Shown one piece after another: positions 7,536 through 16,172 of a stretch of DNA of 22,239 nucleotides. The position numbers and the translations under genes were made by a program. Numbering within the stretch: the first letter of the stretch is position 1; each line of letters opens with the position of its first letter. The notes under the pieces were generated by a model that saw only the letters and a program-made list of their open reading frames with translations, was not told the origin of the DNA and did not search any database. Source of the DNA: an uncultured Eubacterium sp. (GTDB taxonomy: Bacteria; Bacillota; Clostridia; Oscillospirales; Acutalibacteraceae); contig CAKSWS010000028.1 of NCBI GenBank assembly GCA_934512155.1, positions 1 to 22,239 of the forward strand. The letters run 5' to 3'.

Positions 7536-7576
7536 TTACTTTATTTATGATAATTTTTTTATTAGGAGGAATTCCA

Positions 7577-10500
7577 ATGGCAAGGAAAAAGAAAACAATG
7601 GATGGTAACAACGCTGCCGCTCACGTGTCATATGCGTTTACGGAAGTTGCTGCTATCTATCCCATCACACCTTCATCTGTTATGGCTGAAGTTACAGATG
7701 TGCTTTCATCAAAAGATGCTAAAAACATTTTTGGTCAAAATGTAAGAGTTCAGGAAATGGAATCTGAAGGCGGTGCCGCAGGTGCTGTTCACGGCTCTCT
7801 TTCAGCAGGTGCTTTAACTACTACTTACACTGCTTCACAGGGTCTTTTACTTATGATTCCGAACATGTATAAAATTGCAGGTGAATTGCTTTCTTCTGTA
7901 ATTCATGTATCTGCTCGTTGCGTATCTACTCATGCTCTTAATATTTTCGGCGATCATTCCGATATCTATGCATGCCGTCAAACAGGTTATGCAATGCTTT
8001 GTTCAAACAACCCGCAGGAAGTTATGGATTTAGGTGCAGTTGCTCACCTTTCAACTCTTAAATGCGGTGTTCCTTATCTTCATTTCTTTGACGGTTTCCG
8101 TACTTCTCACGAAATTCAAAAAATTGAAGTTTGGGATTATGATGAGCTTAAAGAAATGGTTGACATGGATGATGTAAGACGTTTCCGTCAACATGCTCTT
8201 AATCCTGAACATCCTACTCTTCGCGGTTCAGCAGAAAACTCAGATATTTTCTTCCAGCACAGAGAAGCTTGCAATAAGTATTATAACGACGCTGTTGAAA
8301 CAACAGTTATGTATATGAATGAAGTTAATAAGAGAATCGGCACAGATTATAAGCCGTTCAATTATTACGGTGCAGAAGATGCAGACAGAGTTATTATTGC
8401 TATGGGTTCTGTTTGCGATACTATTGCAGAAACAGTTGATTACCTTAATGCAAACGGCGAAAAGGTTGGTCTTGTAAAAGTTCACCTTTACAGACCTTTC
8501 TCTGCTAAATATCTTCTTGACGTTATTCCGTCAACAGTTAAAACAATTTCTGTTATTGACAGAACAAAGGAACCCGGCTCAATCGGCGAACCTCTTTACC
8601 TTGATGTTGTTGCTGCACTTAAAGGTTCTGCATTTGAAACAACACCGGTATATAACGGTCGTTACGGTCTTGGTTCAAAGGATACTGTACCTGCTCATAT
8701 TATTGCAATTTATAACAATATGAAAGCAGAACAGCCAAAAACAACATTTACAATCGGTATTATTGATGATGTTACAAATCTTTCACTTTCTATCGGCGAA
8801 CATGTTGACACTACACCTGCCGGCACAACAAGCTGTAAGTTCTGGGGTCTCGGTTCAGACGGTACTGTAGGTGCAAACAAAGACTCTATCAAAATTATCG
8901 GTGATAATACAGACAAGTATGCACAGGGCTATTTCTTCTATGATTCAAAGAAATCAGGCGGTATCACAGTATCTCACCTTCGTTTCGGAGACAGCCCGAT
9001 TACTTCTACATACCTTATTAATAAAGCAAACTTCGTTGCTTGCCACTGTCCTTCATATGTAACAAAGTATGATATGGTTCAAGACCTTGTACCTGGCGGC
9101 ACATTCCTTCTTAACTGCATCTGGACTCCGGAAGAACTTGACAAAGAACTTCCTGCTTCTATGAAGAGATATATTGCAGAAAATAATATTAACTTCTATA
9201 TCATTAACGGTATTAAAATTGCAGAAGAAGTTGGTCTTAAAGGCCGTGCTTCAACAATTCTTCAATCAGCATTCTTTACAATTTCAGGTATTCTTCCTGT
9301 TGACAAAGCAATCACTCTTATGAAGGATAAAGCAACTGCTAAATTCTCAAAGAAGGGCGACGCTATTGTTGCCGCTAACCACAACGGTATTGACAGAGGC
9401 TCAAAAGAACTTATTAAAGTTGATGTTCCTGAAAGCTGGAAAGATGCTGTAGACGAAGAAAAAGAACTTGTTGTTGATACAGACCGTCCTGAAATGGAAA
9501 AATTCGTAAAAGAAATTCTTACTCCTGTAGGTCATCAAAAGGGCGATTCAATCCCTGTTTCAAAATTTGTTGACATGGCAGACGGTGTATATCCTCAAGG
9601 TTCAGCAGCATTTGAAAAACGTGGTATTGCTGTTGATGTTCCTGAATGGGATCCTACTGCTTGCGCACAGTGTAACAGATGTGCTATGGTTTGCCCACAT
9701 GCAGTAATTCGTCCTGTTGCTCTTACAGCAGAACAGGTTGCAGCTGCTCCTTCAAACACAAAAACTGTTGACCTTAAAGTTCCTAAAGATTCAGGTCTTA
9801 AATATGCACTTATCGTTTCAACACTTGACTGCACAGGTTGTGCTTCTTGCGCAAACGTATGTCCTACAAAATCTCTTACAATGAAGCCAATCGCTTCTCA
9901 GCTTGATGAACAGCCGGTATTTGATGCTCTTTGTAAGTTAGATCCTAACCCAACAGTTGCTTCAGACAATACAATCGTTTCAACTCAATACCTTAAACCT
10001 TACCTTGAATTCTCAGGTGCTTGCGCAGGTTGCGGTGAAACACCTTATGCAAAGCTTGTAACTCAGCTTTACGGTGATAAGATGTATGTTGCAAATGCAA
10101 CAGGTTGTTCTTCAATTTGGGGTGGTTCTGCTCCTTCAACTCCTTACACAGTTGATAATAAGGGTAACGGTCCTGCTTGGTCAAACTCATTGTTTGAAGA
10201 TAATGCTGAATTCGGTTTAGGTATGTTCCTTGCTCAATCACAAATTCGTGCAAGACTTGCTGCAGATGCAACTGCTCTTAAAGACAGTTCTGTAGGCGAT
10301 GAAGTTAAGGCTTATCTTGACACATTTAACAGCACTCGTGGAAATGATGCTCCTGCAAAAGCTCTTATTTCTGCTCTTGAAAATGCAGATTTAAGCGGCG
10401 ATGAAAAAGCAGCTGCAGAAGACTTCCTTAAAGATAAAGATTATGCAGCAAAGAAGAGCCAGTGGATCTTCGGCGGCGACGGTTGGGCTTATGATATTGG

Positions 10501-11113
10501 CTTCGGCGGTCTTGACCATGTACTTGCTCAAAATCAAAATGTAAACGTACTTGTGTTTGATACAGAAGTTTACTCTAACACAGGCGGTCAGGCTTCAAAG
10601 GCTACACCAACAGGTGCAGTTGCTCAGTTTGCCGCTTCAGGTAAAATTACAAAGAAAAAAGACCTTGCTAAAATTGCAATGTCTTATGGTTATGTATATG
10701 TTGCACAAGTTGCTATGGGTGCAGATTATAACCAATGCTTAAAGGCTATGAAAGAAGCAGAAGCGTATGACGGTCCTTCACTTATTATTGCTTACGCTCC
10801 TTGTATTAACCACGGTATCAAAATGCCGTTTAACCAGGCTGAACAGAAGAAAGCCGTTACAGCAGGTTATTGGAACCTCTTCAGATTCAATCCTGCTCTT
10901 GTAGAACAGGGCAAGAATCCGTTCTCACTTGATTCAAAAGCTCCTACAGGAGATTACATTGAATTCATTAACGGTGAAACACGTTATTCATCACTTAGAA
11001 GAAGCTTCCCTGAAAAGGCAGATAAGTTGTTTAATATTGCCGCTGATAATGCAGTTGCTAAATATAATGACCTTCTTCGTACTGTTGAATACTACGAGCC
11101 TAAAAAAGATTAA
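7577..11113 (+). CDS. nifJ: Pyruvate:ferredoxin (flavodoxin) oxidoreductase, single chain
   Basis: This cytoplasmic enzyme oxidises pyruvate to acetyl-CoA and CO2 and passes electrons to ferredoxin or flavodoxin, a central reaction of anaerobic fermentation. The start is ATG 7577 after a perfect AGGAGG (7564-7569), giving 1178 residues, normal for the homodimeric form. An ATG further upstream at 7472 lies inside the promoter and is not used. In order, the protein shows the N-terminal pyruvate-binding domains, two ferredoxin-type [4Fe-4S] motifs (Cys696, 699, 702, 706 and Cys752, 755, 758, 762), and the thiamine diphosphate domain with the third cluster (Cys816, Cys819, Cys844, Cys1076), a GGDGWAYDIG motif and SNTGGQASK. 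All cluster ligands are present. Codon choice is biased (Phe TTC, Leu CTT), as in highly expressed genes. The gene is monocistronic. Confidence 0.96.
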   Translation: MARKKKTMDGNNAAAHVSYAFTEVAAIYPITPSSVMAEVTDVLSSKDAKNIFGQNVRVQEMESEGGAAGAVHGSLSAGALTTTYTASQGLLLMIPNMYKIAGELLSSVIHVSARCVSTHALNIFGDHSDIYACRQTGYAMLCSNNPQEVMDLGAVAHLSTLKCGVPYLHFFDGFRTSHEIQKIEVWDYDELKEMVDMDDVRRFRQHALNPEHPTLRGSAENSDIFFQHREACNKYYNDAVETTVMYMNEVNKRIGTDYKPFNYYGAEDADRVIIAMGSVCDTIAETVDYLNANGEKVGLVKVHLYRPFSAKYLLDVIPSTVKTISVIDRTKEPGSIGEPLYLDVVAALKGSAFETTPVYNGRYGLGSKDTVPAHIIAIYNNMKAEQPKTTFTIGIIDDVTNLSLSIGEHVDTTPAGTTSCKFWGLGSDGTVGANKDSIKIIGDNTDKYAQGYFFYDSKKSGGITVSHLRFGDSPITSTYLINKANFVACHCPSYVTKYDMVQDLVPGGTFLLNCIWTPEELDKELPASMKRYIAENNINFYIINGIKIAEEVGLKGRASTILQSAFFTISGILPVDKAITLMKDKATAKFSKKGDAIVAANHNGIDRGSKELIKVDVPESWKDAVDEEKELVVDTDRPEMEKFVKEILTPVGHQKGDSIPVSKFVDMADGVYPQGSAAFEKRGIAVDVPEWDPTACAQCNRCAMVCPHAVIRPVALTAEQVAAAPSNTKTVDLKVPKDSGLKYALIVSTLDCTGCASCANVCPTKSLTMKPIASQLDEQPVFDALCKLDPNPTVASDNTIVSTQYLKPYLEFSGACAGCGETPYAKLVTQLYGDKMYVANATGCSSIWGGSAPSTPYTVDNKGNGPAWSNSLFEDNAEFGLGMFLAQSQIRARLAADATALKDSSVGDEVKAYLDTFNSTRGNDAPAKALISALENADLSGDEKAAAEDFLKDKDYAAKKSQWIFGGDGWAYDIGFGGLDHVLAQNQNVNVLVFDTEVYSNTGGQASKATPTGAVAQFAASGKITKKKDLAKIAMSYGYVYVAQVAMGADYNQCLKAMKEAEAYDGPSLIIAYAPCINHGIKMPFNQAEQKKAVTAGYWNLFRFNPALVEQGKNPFSLDSKAPTGDYIEFINGETRYSSLRRSFPEKADKLFNIAADNAVAKYNDLLRTVEYYEPKKD

Positions 11114-11129
11114 TCTTAAATAGAGTTTT

Positions 11130-11172
11130 AAAATCAAGGAAATCGATCATTCGGTTTCCTTGATTTTTTTGT
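11130..11172 (+). terminator. Terminator after the PFOR gene
   Basis: A 13-bp perfect stem (11130-11142 with 11155-11167), extendable inward by three pairs including a G-U, is followed by a run of T. It starts 17 bases after the PFOR stop codon. Confidence 0.88.
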
Positions 11173-11188
11173 TTTTATGTTTTATAAT
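11160..11188 (+). promoter_or_regulatory. Sigma-A promoter for the MFS transporter operon
   Basis: TTGATT (11160-11165) and a perfect TATAAT (11183-11188) are separated by 17 bases. The -35 box lies within the 3' arm of the PFOR terminator. Transcription should start near 11195, 24 bases before the ATG. Confidence 0.75.
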
Positions 11189-11218
11189 ACAGTGAAAATT
11201 TATTTAGGAGATTGATTA

Positions 11219-12415
11219 ATGAATTCAGGTTATAAAAAAACTGTTCGTGCATGTTTTGTTGGCTATATTGTGCAGGCAATAGTTAATAATTTCGCTCCTC
11301 TTTTGTTTTTAACTTTTCAAAAAAGTTATAATATTCCTCTTTCTCAAATAACGTTGCTTGTTACTGTTAATTTCGGGCTTCAGCTTGTTATTGATTTGGC
11401 TTCGGTTTCGTTTATAGAAAAAATAGGCTATCGTGCGTCTTTGGTTATTGCTCATATTGTTTCTGCTGTTGGGCTTGTGTCGCTTACATTTTTGCCGGAA
11501 TTGTTTTCAAATGCCTTTTTGGGTTTGTTGCTGTCTGTTGTTATTTACGCTGTAGGAGGCGGCTTGCTTGAGGTTTTAATCAGTCCGGTTGTAGAAGCGT
11601 GCCCAACGGATAATAAAGAAACGGCAATGAGTTTGCTCCATTCTTTTTATTGCTGGGGTCATGTAGGTGTTGTGTTGGTTTCAACGGCATTTTTCTATAT
11701 TTTTGGTATAAGTAATTGGAAAATATTGGCTGTTATATGGGCAATTATTCCCCTTGTTAATTCTTTTATATTTCTTAAAGTTCCTATTAATCAGCTTAAT
11801 GATGAAAAGTCAGGCGGTGCTTCGGTAAAGAAATTATGCAAAACAAAATTGTTTTGGGTTTTTATGCTTATAATGCTTTGTGCAGGAGCTTCTGAACAAG
11901 CGGTAAGTCAGTGGGCGTCAACTTTTGCCGAACAGGGCTTGGGTGTTAATAAAACAATAGGCGATTTGGCAGGTCCTATGTCTTTTGCGGTGCTTATGGG
12001 TATTTCAAGAGTATTTTACGGTAAATTCGGTGAAAAAATTGATTTAAATAAATTTATGATAGGCAGCAGCCTTCTTTGTGTGTTATCGTATATTTGTATC
12101 GGTTTGGTTAATAATCCTGTAATTTCACTTGTTGCATGTGCTGTTTGCGGTCTTTCGGTGGGTATTATGTGGCCGGGAGCTTACAGCAAGGCTTCTGCAA
12201 GTATAAACGGCGGTTCTACGGCTTTATTTGCGTTGCTTGCACTTGCAGGTGATTTGGGTTGTACAACAGGTCCTACATTGGCAGGCGAAGCGGCAAATAT
12301 TGCAGGCGGTAATTTAAAAACAGGAATTTTGTGCGCAGTGATTTTTCCGGTTCTTTTAATTGTGGGGATGATTATATATTTAAATGACAAATCGGTTAAA
12401 GCCGTAAAGAAATAA
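11219..12415 (+). CDS. Major facilitator superfamily transporter
   Basis: The 398-residue protein is almost wholly hydrophobic, with about 12 predicted membrane helices split by a central polar loop (about residues 195-208, ending SGGASVKK), the usual two-bundle MFS layout. It acts in the cell membrane as a proton- or sodium-linked permease or exporter. Features include a conserved WGHVGVVLVS segment in helix 5 and a WPGAYSKASASI segment in the C-terminal half, reminiscent of the sugar-permease branch of the family, but the substrate cannot be read from the sequence. TTAGGAG is well placed before the ATG. The NimA-like gene starts three bases after the stop codon, so the two are translationally close and cotranscribed; this might suggest a shared role in handling a small redox-active compound, which is speculative. 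Confidence 0.85.
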   Translation: MNSGYKKTVRACFVGYIVQAIVNNFAPLLFLTFQKSYNIPLSQITLLVTVNFGLQLVIDLASVSFIEKIGYRASLVIAHIVSAVGLVSLTFLPELFSNAFLGLLLSVVIYAVGGGLLEVLISPVVEACPTDNKETAMSLLHSFYCWGHVGVVLVSTAFFYIFGISNWKILAVIWAIIPLVNSFIFLKVPINQLNDEKSGGASVKKLCKTKLFWVFMLIMLCAGASEQAVSQWASTFAEQGLGVNKTIGDLAGPMSFAVLMGISRVFYGKFGEKIDLNKFMIGSSLLCVLSYICIGLVNNPVISLVACAVCGLSVGIMWPGAYSKASASINGGSTALFALLALAGDLGCTTGPTLAGEAANIAGGNLKTGILCAVIFPVLLIVGMIIYLNDKSVKAVKK

Positions 12416-12418
12416 ATT

Positions 12419-12895
12419 ATGTTTAGGAAAATGAGAAGAATTCATCAGCAAATGCCTGATGAAGAGGCAAAGGAAATATTAAAAAATGCGGATTACGGCA
12501 CTTTGGCAGTAATAGGCGATGAGGGGTACCCTTATGCTGTGCCTCTTAATTATGTTTATTATAATGATAAAATTTATGTTCATTGTGCAAAAAAAGGGCA
12601 TAAGGTTGACGCTGTTAATAATTGTGCAAAGGCTTCTTTTACAGTTGTGGGTGAAGAGAAGGTTTTGCAAGAAAAATACACTTCTTATTATAAGAGCGTT
12701 ATTGCTTTCGGAACAACCAAAACAGTTGAAGATGAAAAATTGAAGCGTGAAGCAGTTATGGCTTTAAGTAAAAAGTATGTTCCTTACAGTGATGAAGAAA
12801 TTATGAAGGAAATAAACAGTTTTGCATCTGCTCTTTGTGTAATTGAGTTAACTATAGAACATTTAACGGGTAAGAAATATAAACCGCAGGTATAA
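12419..12895 (+). CDS. NimA-like pyridoxamine 5'-phosphate oxidase family flavoprotein
   Basis: The 158-residue protein fits the split-barrel FMN-binding family that includes NimA-type nitroimidazole reductases. Typical elements are the start MRRIHQQM, the strand GTLAVIGDEGYPYAVPLNYVY (about 27-48), HCAKKGHKVDAV (about 55-66) with the His-Lys pair near the flavin phosphate, and the late SVIAFGTTK strand. Such proteins bind FMN or a related cofactor in the cytoplasm and reduce small molecules; some give nitroimidazole resistance, but most chromosomal homologues are uncharacterised. The sequence alone does not support a resistance claim. It is the second gene of the MFS operon, only three bases after the transporter, and ends at a strong terminator. 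No clear ribosome site is seen, so translational coupling is likely. Confidence 0.85.
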   Translation: MFRKMRRIHQQMPDEEAKEILKNADYGTLAVIGDEGYPYAVPLNYVYYNDKIYVHCAKKGHKVDAVNNCAKASFTVVGEEKVLQEKYTSYYKSVIAFGTTKTVEDEKLKREAVMALSKKYVPYSDEEIMKEINSFASALCVIELTIEHLTGKKYKPQV

Positions 12896-12896
12896 A

Positions 12897-12928
12897 AAAA
12901 GAGGCACATATAAGTGCCTCTTTTAATT
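12897..12928. terminator. Bidirectional terminator between convergent operons
   Basis: AAAAGAGGCAC (12897-12907) pairs perfectly with the segment at 12914-12924 around a 6-base loop. A-rich and T-rich flanks let it serve both the NimA-like gene on the plus strand and the signal peptidase gene on the minus strand. Confidence 0.88.
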
Positions 12929-12933
12929 TTTGT

Positions 12934-13806
12934 CTATTGTAATTTTTCAAATTTTGGGTAATATTTAAATTTTGCTTTTCCTATTATTTTATTTTCTGCA
13001 ACATATTTGTTGTTCCAATAACGGGAATCGGCAGAATTGTTTCTGTTGTCTCCCATACAGAAGTAGAGGTTTTCTTCTACAATATAGTTACCCTTATCGT
13101 CTTTAACACAGTATTTTTGTGTAAATTCATTTTCACCAACCTGCATTCCGTTTTCGGCAAAGCAGTTACCCTTGTCGTCCTGAGTAATTATTTCACCTTT
13201 TTCCGGTATGTAATAAGGGCCAAAATCGCCTTTTGGTTTATCATATGTTAAAAAGCTTTGGTCGGTTTGATATGTATTGCCGTCCTTGTCGGTAATGTAG
13301 GCAATTCCGTCTGTAATTGTAACGGTTTCGCCCGGCATGCCGATAATTCTTTTAACATACGCTTCTTTTTCATTGTCAGGGAATCTGAAAATAATAATAT
13401 CGTATCTTTCAGGGTCATCGTTAATGTAAGCAAGTCTGCTTGCTATAACTCTGTCGCCTGCATTTATTGTGCTTGTCATAGAACCGGTTGGAACTCTTGC
13501 ATTGGCAAAAACAAAGGTTTTAAGTAATAGGGCAATAACAACAGCTATAACAATTGGTAAAAGAAAATCAATGGTGCTTTTAAGTTTGCTTGGTTCTTTT
13601 TTGTCATTGCTGTCGTTTTGCTTTTTGTTATCAACTTTATTTTTAGTTTCGCCGTTTGCAATTTTATTTTCAATTTTATCAATTTTTTCGGTTGCGCTTA
13701 AATCGGTTTTTATTTCCGTGTTAAAATATTTTGCACCGCATTTAGTGCATTCAAGCCAATCGCCGTCTTCAATTAATGTTTCGCAGCCGCATTTTTTGCA
13801 AACCAT
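12934..13806 (-). CDS. lepB: Signal peptidase I with an N-terminal zinc ribbon
   Basis: The enzyme removes signal peptides from secreted proteins at the outer face of the cell membrane. After residue 80 the 290-residue protein is a normal S26 peptidase: membrane helix at about 80-101, catalytic Ser109 in VPTGSM, catalytic Lys152 in YVKRIIGMPGE, and the MGDNRNNSADSR box at 251-262. Ahead of it is an extra domain with Cys3, Cys6 (also Cys8), Cys20 and Cys23, a TFIIB-like zinc ribbon, then a Lys, Asp, Asn-rich linker (about 35-75). With one helix, the ribbon stays in the cytoplasm. The start codon lies four bases after the stop codon of the GH36-like gene, whose end holds the ribosome site AGAGGTAA, so the two are coupled. 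It is the last gene of a three-gene operon. Confidence 0.92.
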   Translation of the reverse strand: MVCKKCGCETLIEDGDWLECTKCGAKYFNTEIKTDLSATEKIDKIENKIANGETKNKVDNKKQNDSNDKKEPSKLKSTIDFLLPIVIAVVIALLLKTFVFANARVPTGSMTSTINAGDRVIASRLAYINDDPERYDIIIFRFPDNEKEAYVKRIIGMPGETVTITDGIAYITDKDGNTYQTDQSFLTYDKPKGDFGPYYIPEKGEIITQDDKGNCFAENGMQVGENEFTQKYCVKDDKGNYIVEENLYFCMGDNRNNSADSRYWNNKYVAENKIIGKAKFKYYPKFEKLQ

Positions 13807-13810
13807 AAAA

Positions 13811-16153
13811 TTACCTCTTTCTGTTGCGTTTGCCTTTTTTTATCAGCGGCATAGGTGCCGCAATTTCGTTATATGGCGTGGCATTGTTTATTATTTCAAA
13901 GCTGTCCATATTACTCGTTAGCTCGGTTGAAATTATAGGTTTTGTTTTTTTGTCATATCCTGAACAATCAAGCTTGTTATCAATATAAATTTTAACCATT
14001 CTGTTCTTTTCTCTGACTATGGTTATGTTGTGTTTTCCTTCGCTTATAACACTTTCTGATTTAAGGTTGAGAGTACCTACAGTTGCTTCAATATAACATT
14101 TGTTAACTTTAATTAACATATCGTCATTTTCGCAAACAGTGGCATTTGAACCGTCAGTAACAAAGCGAACGGTAAAATCATTGCCGTTTTCTGTATAAGC
14201 ACGGCGTCTGTCTTCCTCACCAAATTGAAGAATTTTAATTTCAAACGGAGCCAGTGTCATATTGATTTTGTCGTTATAATTATAAATCTCATTGTTGATG
14301 GATGTTGATTTGTTAATAACGTCAAATCGTTTGATTCCGTGCATGTTTTCAGGACATCCCATTAATTTATTTAAAGTTAATGTAAGGGGAGCGGCTTCAT
14401 TTGTTGGGTTTCTTAACGCAATAATGCCCTCTCCGTCTTTTGTCCATGATGCGTAGCAATAAACATTGTTTTCCGCAGGGTCGCCTCCAATAAACATTGC
14501 GTTTTTAAGAATGTGGTAATTTGTCTTTTGCCAATTAATGCAGTCGGCAAGTATTTGCCACTTTTCTTCGTTTATCATGCTTTCTGAAATGTAAAGTTCA
14601 TTTAAAGCAGCACCACGGCAGGCATTGAAGTAAAATGCTTTTTCAAATTCATCATCTGTATAGTCAAGATTTGCTTCATTGCCGTAAATAGGCTCGTGAT
14701 TGTAAATCCTTGATGCAGGAAATTGAGCACATCTTTTAAACCAGAAGTTATAGTAAATTCCGTCTCTGTATGTTATTTCGGCATCAACCTGTGCCTGTTC
14801 GCCGTTTTCATAATTTTGCGCAAATCCTATGTCTGAGCTATTTTGAAGCCAAACGGAATTTACATATTGCAGCCACCAAGGAGATGGGTTAACGTAGCAG
14901 GTCATATTAATCCACATGGTTTTGCCTTGATTTTCTCTTACATTGTGCAAGGCTCTGAAAATTTTAATCCATCTTCTCCACATCTGGGTAACAAAATACA
15001 TGTTTTCGTGGCCGCCTGTTATGTGGTCGTGCTTTTCATTTGTGCAGGGTTTAAGGCAAAATCCGTCTAACTTCCAATAGGAAATATCATTTTCAAGGGT
15101 TGCGTTAACAAGAAATTCTTCAAGATTTTTCAAGTAGCTTTTTGACGCTACGCAAATGTCCTTTGAATTTGCGTTAAAATATCCCATTTTTTTCTTTTCG
15201 ATTTTTTTAGCAAACGGAGTGTTAAAATTATATCCGCCTCTGGGTCCGAGCCACAAACCGAAATTACTGCCTAATTTGTTAGCTATTGTTGCCGAATCTA
15301 AAATTCCGTTGGGAAATTTCTTTGGGTTATAAGACCAAAACGAGCTTTTGTAATCATTCCATCCGTCATCCATTACATATCCGTCAAGTGGCGGAATTCC
15401 GTGGGATGATAATTTGCTTTCAACTTTGTAAAATGCTTTTCTTATATTTTCTTCATTAATATTAAGCATTCTGTCATACCAAGTATTATATTGCACTCTG
15501 TAAGGTGACGGTAATGCTATTTTTTCAATGTATTCGTAAAAAGAATTTTGAAGTTCTGCCAACGAGTAGCCTTTTGCTGCACCCATAACGGTTGTAGGGC
15601 AAATAAGTTTGTCTTTAACCGATTTGCCTATGTAGTATACTATTTGACCTCTGCCGTGAAGTATTTCGTTTTTAGTTGCAGGAAATTCGCAGCCGAAGAA
15701 AAGACTGTCAATATAAAAAGGCTGACCTAAATTTGACCAATAAGCATCAATTTCTCCTTCTGATTCGGGAACTGTAAATGAAGATGTGGAGTTTATAATT
15801 CCAACGTTTTCAAGAATAATGCAGTCAATTTTTTTTGGTGCACTTTGGGTTACGGCAATTTGCTTTTCAATGGTGTTTTCGTCTTTACCCAAGCGGTATG
15901 TAAGCGTAACCGTTGTGTTCATGGTTTCTGCAAAGCGGAAAAATAATCTGCCGTTTTTTTCAATACTTTCGGTTACGTGAAGACCTTTTGATGTGAATTC
16001 ATCACCGTCTGTGAATTTTACAACAAATTCACTGCCGCTGCCGTCGGGAATAAAATCAAGACCCGAATATTTATTTGTTATTTTAGAAGCAAAAAGCGTG
16101 CCGTCATTAATTTTAAATTCTCTTTTTAAACGGTCGTTTTCAAGTTTATACAT
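13811..16153 (-). CDS. GH36-like glycoside hydrolase (alpha-galactosidase relative) with C-terminal beta-sandwich
   Basis: The 780-residue protein resembles clan GH-D enzymes, which hydrolyse alpha-galactosides with retention. An N-terminal beta-sandwich (about 1-205) precedes a TIM barrel with NTWYDRM at 223-229, MDDGWNDY at 261-268, GLWLGPRGGYN at 299-309, and WKLDGF at 360-365 with Asp363 as the predicted nucleophile. Asp441 in QNSSDIGF is a candidate acid/base. A beta domain ends near 645, and a further region (about 655-755) looks like a LamG/concanavalin-type sandwich. The tail KKGKRNRKR is very basic. There is no signal peptide, so it is probably cytoplasmic and acts on imported oligosaccharides or glycosides. 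Substrate is uncertain; alpha-galactosidase is the best guess, alpha-N-acetylgalactosaminidase is possible. It is the middle gene of an operon divergent from the inositol genes. Confidence 0.78.
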   Translation of the reverse strand: MYKLENDRLKREFKINDGTLFASKITNKYSGLDFIPDGSGSEFVVKFTDGDEFTSKGLHVTESIEKNGRLFFRFAETMNTTVTLTYRLGKDENTIEKQIAVTQSAPKKIDCIILENVGIINSTSSFTVPESEGEIDAYWSNLGQPFYIDSLFFGCEFPATKNEILHGRGQIVYYIGKSVKDKLICPTTVMGAAKGYSLAELQNSFYEYIEKIALPSPYRVQYNTWYDRMLNINEENIRKAFYKVESKLSSHGIPPLDGYVMDDGWNDYKSSFWSYNPKKFPNGILDSATIANKLGSNFGLWLGPRGGYNFNTPFAKKIEKKKMGYFNANSKDICVASKSYLKNLEEFLVNATLENDISYWKLDGFCLKPCTNEKHDHITGGHENMYFVTQMWRRWIKIFRALHNVRENQGKTMWINMTCYVNPSPWWLQYVNSVWLQNSSDIGFAQNYENGEQAQVDAEITYRDGIYYNFWFKRCAQFPASRIYNHEPIYGNEANLDYTDDEFEKAFYFNACRGAALNELYISESMINEEKWQILADCINWQKTNYHILKNAMFIGGDPAENNVYCYASWTKDGEGIIALRNPTNEAAPLTLTLNKLMGCPENMHGIKRFDVINKSTSINNEIYNYNDKINMTLAPFEIKILQFGEEDRRRAYTENGNDFTVRFVTDGSNATVCENDDMLIKVNKCYIEATVGTLNLKSESVISEGKHNITIVREKNRMVKIYIDNKLDCSGYDKKTKPIISTELTSNMDSFEIINNATPYNEIAAPMPLIKKGKRNRKR

Positions 16154-16172
16154 AGTTGCAGCCGTCCTTTAA

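Noticed and set aside
7472..7576. 35-residue N-terminal extension of PFOR
   Set aside because: It overlaps the -35 and -10 boxes of a strong promoter and precedes the predicted transcript start; AGGAGG is placed for ATG 7577.
9595..9834. Minus-strand open frame inside the PFOR gene
   Set aside because: It is a shadow of the cysteine-rich PFOR coding sequence, without promoter or ribosome site.
12419..12895. Calling the NimA-like gene an antibiotic resistance determinant
   Set aside because: Family membership alone does not show nitroimidazole resistance, and there is no mobile context.
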